A stretch of DNA of 64,000 bases. It comes from Alteromonas macleodii. GTDB lineage: Bacteria > Pseudomonadota > Gammaproteobacteria > Enterobacterales > Alteromonadaceae. The stretch lies in assembly GCF_903772925.1 (NCBI RefSeq), contig NZ_LR812090.1, positions 1,756,333-1,820,332 on the forward strand, read 5' to 3'. The position numbers and the translations under genes were made by a program. The notes beneath the pieces were generated by a model. That model saw only the letters and a program-made list of their open reading frames with translations. It had not been told where the DNA came from and did no database searches. This document shows, piece after piece, positions 35,060-43,189 of the stretch; within the stretch, counting starts at the first letter, position 1, and each line of letters begins with the position of its first letter.

Positions 35060-37423
35060 CTAATGGTTTCTTTTAACCAGTTTTCTTATTGAATATTTTA
35101 GCGATGTGCCAGTCACTAACTTGAAGTTTTGTGTTTGGCTTGGCATAACGTTTCGGCCATCTTGTACTACCCAAAGTCCCTCAGAGAACGTTCCTCCAAG
35201 ATTAGCATTGGTTACATCAAGCCCGTCTGTTTCCGATGCGCCGTCTATTCTTTTCATCTTGTCTGCAACGATCTGAATGAGACCAATAAGTTTTAGTGCG
35301 CTAGGTTTGTTGTTGTGAATTTGATAGATAGCGTAACTGTCATTGCCTTGGCTTGAGGCAATAAGATAGGTTTGGCTGTCTACTTCGAAAAGTGCCAGCC
35401 CTTCAACATCTGCTTCTACAGGCGCGGCTATTTCAACTATAAAGCGAGGCTCTTCATTGTTTTTGCTTACATTCAAGGCCCAGATTCCAGCACCTTCTTC
35501 CCCCAGGTAGGCAGTGTTTGTCTTGGTATTTACCACACACCCTTCAGGTTGAGAAGGTAGCGAAAAAGACTGTGTTAAGCGCCCATTGATGGTTTTGGCT
35601 GTATCAAAAGATAGGTGATATCGTTCAAAGCGTCCGCTGGTATCGTTTGCAAATACTTGAGCTTTGCCATCTGAAACAAACATACACAGGCCATAGATAT
35701 CACCAAGCGTAGTGCTAATATCACCAAGGTGAGTCATGTCTCCGCGTTTATCAATCTCAAATACTGACAAACTGTTGTTTGAACGGTTTGATGCTACTGC
35801 TATGTCAATCGTCGGCGCATTGCTTTTGCGAGCTTGGCTTTGTCCGACAAATACATTGTACCCCACGTCAACGTTATTCACTCTGCCAACAGGTAAGCTT
35901 TGCAAAAGCTTACCTGATAGGTCGTAGCTATTGAGTGCCCCTTTTTTGTCGGTACCGAGAACGCGACTTTGTTGCGGTGCGAGTGAATTAACCCAAATGG
36001 CAGGGTCGTCAGCGGCATCACCATAATTTTCTACCGAGTCAGTTTCTATTTCAGGCTTAACACTGACTGCCCCGTATTTACTTTTCGACGTTACCGCTGC
36101 TGTGCTGCTACCTTTTGTAATGGTGCTTTTGGTGTGGGTGTCTTTAGTAGTGTTTTTGGTACTAACTTCTGCCTGGCCAGAATCGCACTGACTATTAAGT
36201 AATGCTTCGCTCAATGCTGGTGATAGTTCCGTGTGAAAAAAGTCCCCTGATTGGTCATCATCAACAATAAGAGAAATGCTTCTTGCACTGCTATCTAGCG
36301 ATAAATGAACGTATTCGGGCTGAATAAAGGTAGCTTTACCGTCTGCATTATCTACTTCAAATGCTGAGTTGCCATCTCCTGCATCATAAACAAGCGAGAC
36401 AAGCTGCGTCAGGCAAGGGGTTTGTAACCATACACCACTAGCATCTGGGCTAACCCAAGCAGAGACACCCACGCTATCTTGCTTTGATATTGAGGGTAGA
36501 GCCCTTGCAGAGACACCCACGTTATCTTGTATTGAGATTGGGGGCATTGGGGGTAGGGTGGCTACACCTTCAACAGCAACATCTCGCTCATGGAAGATTA
36601 GATCTTTCGCTAGCTCATTTTCAATATTGGTATCTAGCTGCCATACGCCGGCATATTCGTCGGCTAGATATAAGGTTTCAGTATGGGTATTCAGGGCGCA
36701 GCTTTTAATGCCCGGCCCTATCGCAAAGTCACGAAGCGACAAAAAACTTCCGTTATGAACTTCATACTGATTTAGTGTGCCAGTAGCATCAATGTTGATG
36801 ACTTGTAGTTCACCATTAGCCGATGTTGCAGCGCAAATAGCTTCAGAGCCCTTGGTTGGTTGGCTTATTTGTTGACGAATTTCAAGGGGCTCTGGAGCGA
36901 TGCGATACACTTCAATGTGTTGAGTGTCGTTGTTAAACATTACCAAAGACACCCATTGCTTGGTTTTATGCAATACAACTTCAGCATTTACTAGGCTGTA
37001 ATTTCCCGCAATGAATTTTTTCTTTCCCGCCGAATTGCTTAACGAGACACCCTTGTATTCATTCACGTTGATATAGATAACGTGGGTGTCTTCGTTAGTG
37101 TTTTTAGGCTGGGTGTCTTTGCTGTTGTTTGCATGGGTGTCTGCGTAAGCAAACTGCTGGGTATTAGCATGGGTGTCTTTACTAATGTTGCTTTTGTAGG
37201 GAAGTGTGAGACTAAAACCGCTTTCGAGTTTTGTAAGCGGCAATACTATTTCTTGGGCATCGGTTTTTTTTGACTGTTGGTTATCATCCGCAGATTTATT
37301 CGCTGTGGTGCTAGTTGCAGTGTTAGCGGCTGCGCAACTAAATAACGCTAAACATGCGCTTGAAATCGCCGCTGCTCTACCTAAAGCCATAAAAGAACGT
37401 TGAGTGTGACGCTTTTGGGTCAT
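35060..37423 (-). CDS. Beta-propeller phytase lipoprotein, two phytase-like domains
   Basis: 3-Phytases of the beta-propeller type release phosphate from phytate using calcium. The 787-residue protein has a signal with lipobox-like LFSC, a 60-residue linker rich in DTHA repeats, a first incomplete propeller-like domain (about 110-400; GSEAICAATSANGELQVINID and SCALNTHTETLYLADEYAGVWQLDT), a second linker with repeats, and a complete C-terminal domain (about 460-787; NYGDAADDPAIWVN, NNVDVGYN, YGLCMF, PEGCVVNTKTNTAYLGEEGAGIWAL). ATG 37423 is chosen over 37462 because it gives a clean lipoprotein signal and has AGGA upstream. It lies just downstream of a TonB receptor with a Pho box, supporting phosphate scavenging. 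Confidence 0.85.
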   Translation of the reverse strand: MTQKRHTQRSFMALGRAAAISSACLALFSCAAANTATSTTANKSADDNQQSKKTDAQEIVLPLTKLESGFSLTLPYKSNISKDTHANTQQFAYADTHANNSKDTQPKNTNEDTHVIYINVNEYKGVSLSNSAGKKKFIAGNYSLVNAEVVLHKTKQWVSLVMFNNDTQHIEVYRIAPEPLEIRQQISQPTKGSEAICAATSANGELQVINIDATGTLNQYEVHNGSFLSLRDFAIGPGIKSCALNTHTETLYLADEYAGVWQLDTNIENELAKDLIFHERDVAVEGVATLPPMPPISIQDNVGVSARALPSISKQDSVGVSAWVSPDASGVWLQTPCLTQLVSLVYDAGDGNSAFEVDNADGKATFIQPEYVHLSLDSSARSISLIVDDDQSGDFFHTELSPALSEALLNSQCDSGQAEVSTKNTTKDTHTKSTITKGSSTAAVTSKSKYGAVSVKPEIETDSVENYGDAADDPAIWVNSLAPQQSRVLGTDKKGALNSYDLSGKLLQSLPVGRVNNVDVGYNVFVGQSQARKSNAPTIDIAVASNRSNNSLSVFEIDKRGDMTHLGDISTTLGDIYGLCMFVSDGKAQVFANDTSGRFERYHLSFDTAKTINGRLTQSFSLPSQPEGCVVNTKTNTAYLGEEGAGIWALNVSKNNEEPRFIVEIAAPVEADVEGLALFEVDSQTYLIASSQGNDSYAIYQIHNNKPSALKLIGLIQIVADKMKRIDGASETDGLDVTNANLGGTFSEGLWVVQDGRNVMPSQTQNFKLVTGTSLKYSIRKLVKRNH
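36130..36520. repeat. GGGTGTC-family repeats in the phytase mid-region
   Basis: A copy in coding-sense KDTHTK (core 36136) and two in the opposite orientation, QDSVGVSA and QDNVGVSA (cores 36464 and 36512, 48 bases apart). The two opposite copies belong to a local duplication of about 48 bases. A fourth core at 36948 reads WVSL in a strand and may be chance. Confidence 0.75.
37046..37185. repeat. Cluster of in-frame repeats behind the phytase lipoprotein signal
   Basis: Cores at 37084, 37111, 37135 and 37171 (GGGTGTC on plus) read EDTHV, KDTQ, ADTHAN and KDTHAN on the coding strand; a degenerate opposite copy at 37046 reads KGVSL. Spacings 27, 24 and 36 are all multiples of three, as required to keep the frame. 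Confidence 0.85.
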
Positions 37424-37503
37424 TGTTGTTATTGTCCTAAAACTTTCTGAGTGTAAGCACATGCTTAGCCGAACGAGTAAAGCATGGCCTAGAAGAATTA
37501 AAT

Positions 37504-37533
37504 GGGGAGGTCACAAACATATTGACCTTCCCC
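37504..37533 (-). terminator. Hairpin between the TonB receptor and phytase genes
   Basis: GGGGAGGTCA (37504-37513) pairs with TGACCTTCCCC (37523-37533) with one bulge. Read on the minus strand it is followed by ATTTAATTC, a weak T run. It may attenuate read-through from the receptor gene into phytase. Confidence 0.45.
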
Positions 37534-37564
37534 TTACTAATAGACTGGCTATCGATAAACGTAC

Positions 37565-40270
37565 TTAGTTAAGCTGCCAGGTAAAGCCAAGCTCGAAGGT
37601 GCGCCCGTACTCTTCATACTGTGCATTTTGGCTGCGCGTATCAAAATAGTTGTAGAAGGGTTCGTCACCCAAGTTAATGCCGTTGAAATAGACCTGCATG
37701 CTATTGTTAATGTAGTAGCGTGCCATGAAATCAACCTGAATGTGGTCGTCTTCGAATCTCAACATGTCGCCATCAATTTCTTCGAAATTGTCACTCTTAT
37801 AGGTGGTAGCTAAACGCACGCTGAAGTCATTGGCTTCGTAACCAATGGTTAAGTTGCCAATGCGGTCTGACTGGTTCGGTAATTGAGTTTCAAATTTCTC
37901 GCCGTCTAAGAAAGTTGTCGCTTCTGAGTCGGTAAAGGTGGCGTTGGCAGAAACAATAAAGCCGTTATTGAAAGCTTTTACCCAAGAAAGTTCTAAGCCG
38001 GTCAAATCAGCAGAATCACCATTTATTGGCTGTATGACCTCTTCAAAACCTTCCCAGCCGGTGGTGCCAGCTACGTCAGCGTACACTACAAAGTTATCGA
38101 TATTCTTGTAGAACAGCCCAGCTGACATTACACCAATATCGCCTGGATAGTATTCAATCGATAAGTCGAGGTTTTGTGCTTCATACGGCTGAAGCTCAGG
38201 GTTGCCAACTTCGGCTGCGCGTTCAGTGACAAATACGCCATCGTCTTCTTCTGTTTTGCTCTCAATGATTTGGAATGCCGCTACGTCTTCAAATTTAGGT
38301 CTTGAAATAGTTTGCGTGTAAGCGGCGCGAAGCTGGAGTTTTTCTGAAAATGTATACCTAGCGTTCACGCTGGGTAACCAATGGTCATAGTCGCGCTCCG
38401 CATTCCATGGTGTATTAACCACTTCTTCAACGTCGGTTTCTTCGTTTTCTACTAGCTCTACTCGCATACCTGATGTAGAAAAGTCAGTGCGCTCATAGCG
38501 AACACCCGCAACTAGGTGGAGTTTATCAATGTCTACGCTACCCATGACATAGGCGGCAAAAATATCCTCTTCATTAATATAAGTGGCGCCGCGAGACTCC
38601 ACTTCAGAATTTAGACTGTCTAATTCTAGGCTACTGCGGTTGTCGTTAAAATAACTGCGCATTTCACTGCGATTAAGCCCTGGCCCAAAGTCATCGAGTG
38701 AATAATCTGGACTTACAGCGCCAAACTGAGAAGCATCTAACTCGTCAAAGTCACCGTCGAAAATTGCTATGCTGCTGTCTCGGTCTTTTTCTCGGCTGCG
38801 GTATTTAGAACCCATTTTTAATTCGCCAATATAACCACCAAGATTAAGAGGGCGTGCTACATCGAATTTAATACTGGTTTCGGTGTCTTTGGTGTAGTTG
38901 TCTTCAAAGCTTATCTCATCTACCTCGTAAGTTGATAAGTCCATGGCATCAGCGTTTTGTGAAACAGTAGGGCGCATTGTATTTATATTGGCGTCAATAC
39001 TGTCATTTTCAGTTTTAAAGACGTAATACAGGGCATCAGGTTCATCTTCATCAGATTTCGCATAACCAAGTTGCCAGTTGGCTGTCCAAGTTTTTAATTG
39101 ATGTTCACCACCTAACGCCACGGTAAATATACTTTGGCTCTCAAAGCGGTCTTTACTTTCTCTTTCTATTTCCGAATCTTCGCCGTCGAACGTAAATATG
39201 TTGCCCTGGCGAAATTCATCGTCAGAAAACTCGCTGTAGAGTGTGCGAAGAAAATACTGGTTGTTAAAGTCTGGGCGAAAATCAATATTTAATGCACTAC
39301 CTAAACGCTCGCGGGTGATGGTGTAATGGCGCTGTTCAAGTTCATCTTCACCGTTACTTTCCACGTTGTCTGAACCAAAGTCTCTGTCAAAATACGAGAT
39401 AGCGCCAGCCACTCCCCATTCTGGTGATAGTTTCTTAGTGAAAGTGCCAGAAAGCTTAGGGCTGGTTTCATCACGCAAATCGTTTTGACTTGCCTGTACC
39501 GTCACGCTTGCGGTATCACGCGCTTTATCAAAGGCGCTTACGCTTTTGACGGCTACCGAGCCACCAATAGCGTCGCCGTCCATATCCGGGGTTACAGATT
39601 TAGAAACTTCCAAGGTTTGAATAAGCTCAGATGGAATTACGTCTAGTGCTACTGAACGTACGCCTGACTCCGGTGAAGGGATATTTAAACCGTTGATAGT
39701 CACGTTATTCAGGTTAGGGTCGATACCTCGTATTCCAACGAAACGGCCTTCACCTTGATCTCGCTCGATAGATAAACCGGGTAAGCGTTGCAAAGACTCT
39801 GCAGCATTCTGATCTGGAAACTGACCAATGGCATCAGCTGAAACAATGGAAGAAATGCGGTCTGATGCTCTTTGCTGATTAATTGCACTTGCTTGTCCGC
39901 TTCGTTGTCCGCGTACCAGTATTTCGTCAATTGTATCGCCGTTTCCAAGCTCAACGGCAGCGCGGGCAATACCGTTATCAGTCACCTGGATATCTTGTGT
40001 GACGGTTTGTTCACCTAGGTAAGAAACCTCTAGTGTGTAAGTACCCTCGGGAATAGATGGAAAGCGAAACGTACCGTCTCTGCCTGCTTCGGTGCTAAGC
40101 CCTAATTCGACAATCTTTATTTGTGCGCCGGCATAGCTGCGTGCCTTTGCGGCGTCTTTTACAGAACCGATTATTACGCCATCAGCAGCTGAAACAGGAG
40201 AAGCAATGGTGAGACCCAATGCTGTTATACAAGCAAGGGTAAGAGATGAGTACGCGGTTTTAATTTTCAT
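37565..40270 (-). CDS. TonB-dependent outer-membrane receptor
   Basis: The 901-residue receptor has a signal peptide (ending PVSA), a carboxypeptidase-regulatory-like N-terminal domain (DGVIIGSVKDAAKARSYAGAQI to about 105), a TonB-box-like stretch (IDEILVRGQR, about 112), the plug (FPDQNAAESLQRLPGLSIERDQGEGRFVGIRGIDPNLNNVTINGLN) and a 22-strand barrel ending in an aromatic-rich RTFELGFTWQLN. It belongs to the large plug/CarboxypepD-reg class of substrate receptors. Its gene lies directly upstream of phytase, with a Pho-box match in its promoter, so phytate or another phosphate compound is the probable cargo. Confidence 0.85.
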   Translation of the reverse strand: MKIKTAYSSLTLACITALGLTIASPVSAADGVIIGSVKDAAKARSYAGAQIKIVELGLSTEAGRDGTFRFPSIPEGTYTLEVSYLGEQTVTQDIQVTDNGIARAAVELGNGDTIDEILVRGQRSGQASAINQQRASDRISSIVSADAIGQFPDQNAAESLQRLPGLSIERDQGEGRFVGIRGIDPNLNNVTINGLNIPSPESGVRSVALDVIPSELIQTLEVSKSVTPDMDGDAIGGSVAVKSVSAFDKARDTASVTVQASQNDLRDETSPKLSGTFTKKLSPEWGVAGAISYFDRDFGSDNVESNGEDELEQRHYTITRERLGSALNIDFRPDFNNQYFLRTLYSEFSDDEFRQGNIFTFDGEDSEIERESKDRFESQSIFTVALGGEHQLKTWTANWQLGYAKSDEDEPDALYYVFKTENDSIDANINTMRPTVSQNADAMDLSTYEVDEISFEDNYTKDTETSIKFDVARPLNLGGYIGELKMGSKYRSREKDRDSSIAIFDGDFDELDASQFGAVSPDYSLDDFGPGLNRSEMRSYFNDNRSSLELDSLNSEVESRGATYINEEDIFAAYVMGSVDIDKLHLVAGVRYERTDFSTSGMRVELVENEETDVEEVVNTPWNAERDYDHWLPSVNARYTFSEKLQLRAAYTQTISRPKFEDVAAFQIIESKTEEDDGVFVTERAAEVGNPELQPYEAQNLDLSIEYYPGDIGVMSAGLFYKNIDNFVVYADVAGTTGWEGFEEVIQPINGDSADLTGLELSWVKAFNNGFIVSANATFTDSEATTFLDGEKFETQLPNQSDRIGNLTIGYEANDFSVRLATTYKSDNFEEIDGDMLRFEDDHIQVDFMARYYINNSMQVYFNGINLGDEPFYNYFDTRSQNAQYEEYGRTFELGFTWQLN

Positions 40271-40339
40271 TTATTTTCCAAACAATTAAGCAGTCAAAAG
40301 ATGTGATAAGCAAGTGGGTAAGTACACTAAAAAGTCTGC

Positions 40340-40357
40340 GTGACAGTTATATGACGA
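40340..40357 (-). promoter_or_regulatory. Probable Pho box upstream of the TonB receptor
   Basis: On the minus strand TCGTCATATAACTGTCAC fits the 7+4+7 PhoB pattern CTGTCAT-N4-CTGTCAT at 11 of 14 positions. A TAGTGT -10-like element follows about 11 bases downstream, the spacing of Pho promoters, and the receptor ATG lies 70 bases away. PhoB control of the receptor-phytase pair is inferred. Confidence 0.55.
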
Positions 40358-40634
40358 TGTGATGGAAGTGGTGTCTCGATAAACGAAATCGTGACAAAAT
40401 TTTAGTTTGTTGAGCTAAAATGACCCTGAATTAACCTTCTGAATTAATTGGTTTTATTTTCGCTGTTTATCGTTATCTGCGCACTTTGCCATCAAGATGT
40501 CACATTGATGAGCCAAACTGACCCTCGACAGTTTCAGCAGAATTGGGCAAGACTCTCGTTTTATTTTTAACGCTTTCGCACATAGACATGGTGCGTGAGG
40601 TAATTCACCACGAGATATTCTCAAAGAGAGCATT

Positions 40635-41546
40635 ATGTTTACCTTTTCAAACGCAACACAATTTAGACACCACAAGCTTTGGCTGGTATTTACTGCGGGC
40701 ATAGTGACGCTGGCGGTTTGCTTGGCTTCTATGTTCGGTGATCTCAAAGAAAGCGCTGTAATATCAAACCTAGATATTTTGGGGGAGGGCAGTATCGCTT
40801 TTTTAACCTTGGCATGGATGCTTGCTGCCCTTGCCAGTCGTCCTCCTGGAACAGTAACTAGCCTTCTGACGATAGGGCTAGGTTTATTTTTGTTTTCCGT
40901 CAGCTTGGACTTTTTAGATGAGTTTTTTCACTACCCCGAAGAAGCTTACTGGATAAGTATGATTGAGTCTTATCCAGCAGCCGTGGGGATGGTGGTGATG
41001 ACTGCGGCGCTTTATCGATGGCACTTAGAGCAGCGCGCCTTAAATTTGCAATTGCGGCGTAGGGAGTGGGATTTTCGCGATCACGACGCCATCGACCCCA
41101 TAACGCAACTTTACAGAGCAGAGTATTGGAAAGAACAAATTCACAAGCAACAGCGCTCAGGTAAGTCAGCCGTTCTAGCCATCATTGATATTAATAATTT
41201 CTCTTTGTTTAACCAGAAGCATGGGTACACGGAAGGCGATAGATATCTGCATGACATTGCGCAACTAATAATTATGAATTTACGGCAGCAAGATTTAGCT
41301 TGTCGTTATGCTGGTGATCGTTTTGCCATTCTAATGCCGGATATTTCGCCCATGCAGGCTGATATTATTCTCAATGATATTAAAGCCAGTATCCAACATC
41401 TTGCTTTTAGGCACAGCCAAAATGCGAATGCGATTTACACCACTGCACGTAGCACTCAAGTAACTTTGCTGCCCAACCAGCGACTAGCAACGGTGATTAA
41501 TAACATGCTCTTGGAACTTGAACGGCCACATGATAGCGCAGCCTAA
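40635..41546 (+). CDS. Membrane GGDEF-domain protein with degenerate active site
   Basis: The 303-residue inner-membrane protein has four or five hydrophobic helices (to about 125) and a C-terminal GGDEF fold (about 140-300) beginning DAIDPITQLYRAEYWKEQI and including AIIDINNFSLFNQKHGYTEGDRYL. The signature is AGDRF in place of GGDEF: the second Gly and Asp remain but Glu is Arg. The metal Asp and substrate Asn in DINNFSLFN are kept, so activity is uncertain; c-di-GMP binding or reduced synthesis are alternatives. An AraC-type gene follows after 47 bases, probably cotranscribed. Confidence 0.75.
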   Translation: MFTFSNATQFRHHKLWLVFTAGIVTLAVCLASMFGDLKESAVISNLDILGEGSIAFLTLAWMLAALASRPPGTVTSLLTIGLGLFLFSVSLDFLDEFFHYPEEAYWISMIESYPAAVGMVVMTAALYRWHLEQRALNLQLRRREWDFRDHDAIDPITQLYRAEYWKEQIHKQQRSGKSAVLAIIDINNFSLFNQKHGYTEGDRYLHDIAQLIIMNLRQQDLACRYAGDRFAILMPDISPMQADIILNDIKASIQHLAFRHSQNANAIYTTARSTQVTLLPNQRLATVINNMLLELERPHDSAA

Positions 41547-41593
41547 TAAAGGCGTTTTGTGCAAAGTAAAAAGACGCCTACGGTAAGTAATTT

Positions 41594-42874
41594 ATGGATT
41601 TAACACTACCATTAGAAGCACTGCGTGCAGCTGAGGGCAGAGATGCTCACATTGCAGAGGCTGAGCATAACCACCCTAAAAACCCTTCTGTTATGGGTGT
41701 CTTTGCAACAGGAAATGCTGATGACCTTGGCATGGGGGTCTTCGCAAAAGCAGATGCTGATGTGCATGGCGTGGGTGTCATTGCTAGTGCTAGTGTGGTG
41801 ATGTCTGTTCAAGACAAAGCGATTCGTGGGTGTTGGTTGGTGCGGGCTGCACTGGATGTGGCGCTATCGAGAGGGGCCAATAAAAATAAGGTGCTGCGAG
41901 GCACCGGTATTTTTGATGATGCCTTACAAAGTGATTCTCTACTAAGCATAAAACAGTATTCATTGCTGTTAGGGAATGTGCATGCTCAAACAAAAGGTAG
42001 CGATGTTAGCTTTATGCTCGGTGGTGCTTTAGCTTCACAGTGGCAGCACAGTCCTTTGCATGTGTTAGCAGCATGCGAAAATGTCGAAGCACTACTTTTT
42101 CACCTCACTCACCATCATATATTCAGGTGGTGTAGCTTACCGCTATGTCAATTTCAGCGTTTTGAAAACGCAAATAACATAGTATTGGTACCACAGTTAA
42201 CAGGGGGTAACAGCAAGCTATCTTTATTCACTATTGAAATGGCATTAGCAAGTATCGTTTCACTGTTAAGAAATATTGCTAATAAGCGAATACGTCTGTC
42301 TTTTACTTTTACGGGTAGTCGGCCGAAAAACATCGCTGATTATGAAACCCACCTTGGTCTTAAGTTATCGTTTAACAGTCCCTTTAATAGTATTTGTATT
42401 GAAAAAGACGTATTGCTTCAGCCCCTAAAACCGGTAAGTAGAGCGGCAGACGTTTGTGAACCACAGGTCCCATCAAGCTATTTAGTAGATAACAGTTTAT
42501 TACGAAGCAGTGTTACTTCATCAAAAGCAGCGTCTCTGACTACGCTGCAACCATGTCTGTCTTTGCCAGATTTTGTCAGACATTACATTTTTGCATTTAG
42601 CGCAGAAAGTGCAAATACTGGGTTACCCGAATTATCACAAAAGTTGGACGTTAGCGTGGCTACCTTGAAGCGAAAATTGAAGGAGTTTGGCGTTAGCTTT
42701 CGCACGTTGTCTGAAGAAGTCCAGCGTAATCATGCGGTAATGCTTTTGTCAGTAAATAAAGTTAGCAACGAAGTTGCTGCAAATGCAATGGGCATTAACG
42801 ACCTAACTAATTTTCGCCGTACCGTAAAACGGCTTACCGGCAAAACTCCCAGCGAACTGCGTGATGCCCGTTAA
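41594..42874 (+). CDS. AraC-family transcriptional regulator
   Basis: The 426-residue protein has an AraC ligand-domain (about 85-260; GVRYQDK-like fold of the Arabinose_bd type) and C-terminal helix-turn-helix pair (about 325-425; LPELSQKLDVSVATLKRKLKEFGVSFRTLSEEVQRNHAVMLL and NDLTNFRRTVKRLTGKTPSELR). The first 75 residues are unusual: they hold three copies of the dispersed repeat in the MGVFA reading (VMGVFAT, MGVFAKA, VGVIASA), a low-complexity insertion. The last codons are duplicated downstream in a tandem repeat. Target genes are unknown; the GGDEF gene ahead is a natural candidate. Confidence 0.82.
   Translation: MDLTLPLEALRAAEGRDAHIAEAEHNHPKNPSVMGVFATGNADDLGMGVFAKADADVHGVGVIASASVVMSVQDKAIRGCWLVRAALDVALSRGANKNKVLRGTGIFDDALQSDSLLSIKQYSLLLGNVHAQTKGSDVSFMLGGALASQWQHSPLHVLAACENVEALLFHLTHHHIFRWCSLPLCQFQRFENANNIVLVPQLTGGNSKLSLFTIEMALASIVSLLRNIANKRIRLSFTFTGSRPKNIADYETHLGLKLSFNSPFNSICIEKDVLLQPLKPVSRAADVCEPQVPSSYLVDNSLLRSSVTSSKAASLTTLQPCLSLPDFVRHYIFAFSAESANTGLPELSQKLDVSVATLKRKLKEFGVSFRTLSEEVQRNHAVMLLSVNKVSNEVAANAMGINDLTNFRRTVKRLTGKTPSELRDAR
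41690..41782 (+). repeat. In-frame GGGTGTC repeats in the AraC-type gene
   Basis: Cores at 41695 and 41773, and a GGGGGTC variant at 41734, 39 bases apart each. These are sense-oriented and read MGVFA, MGVFA and VGVIA, the stop-free frame opposite to the DTHA frame. They are the last copies in the window before a 22-kb stretch with none. Confidence 0.8.
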
Positions 42875-42936
42875 ACTGCGTGACTCCCAGTGAACTGCGT
42901 GATGCCCGTTAAACTGCGTGACTCCCAGTGAACTGC
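42845..42936 (+). repeat. 38-bp tandem repeat at the AraC gene end
   Basis: Units of 38 bases at 42845-42882 and 42883-42920, then 16 bases of a third (42921-42936), with one base changed. The first unit contains the last codons and stop (42872-42874) of the AraC gene. The duplication therefore copied the gene's tail outward without changing its product. The rest of the gap to 43190 shows nothing recognisable beyond a probable promoter. Confidence 0.9.
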
Positions 42937-43189
42937 AAGCCTAGCCCAAAGCTTAAAAAACTAAAAGAGTAGCTGTAACCATTCAGAAGGGTTAGCTGTT
43001 GAGAGGTAAACTTCTTTTCAACGCACTTAAAACCTTTTATCCTTTGCTGCTTTAGCTTCGCACCGTGAAAGACCGTGAAGATATGGTCTTGTTGAAGCTT
43101 GTTTTACGCATTCGCACCCTTAAGGTGGCTGTTCAGCGTAGCCTTTAAACTGTTGCTGTTACGCAATAAAACCCAAAAGAGAGTTTTCT

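Noticed and set aside
40340..40357. Reading this site as a Fur box
   Set aside because: The two TGTCA-type half-sites with a four-base gap match PhoB better than the GATAAT pattern.
640..41782. DNA-uptake signal sequence or Chi-like site
   Set aside because: Copies are 19 bases rather than 9-12, are in tandem arrays and absent from 22 kb; a mobile-element origin fits better, though uptake is not excluded.
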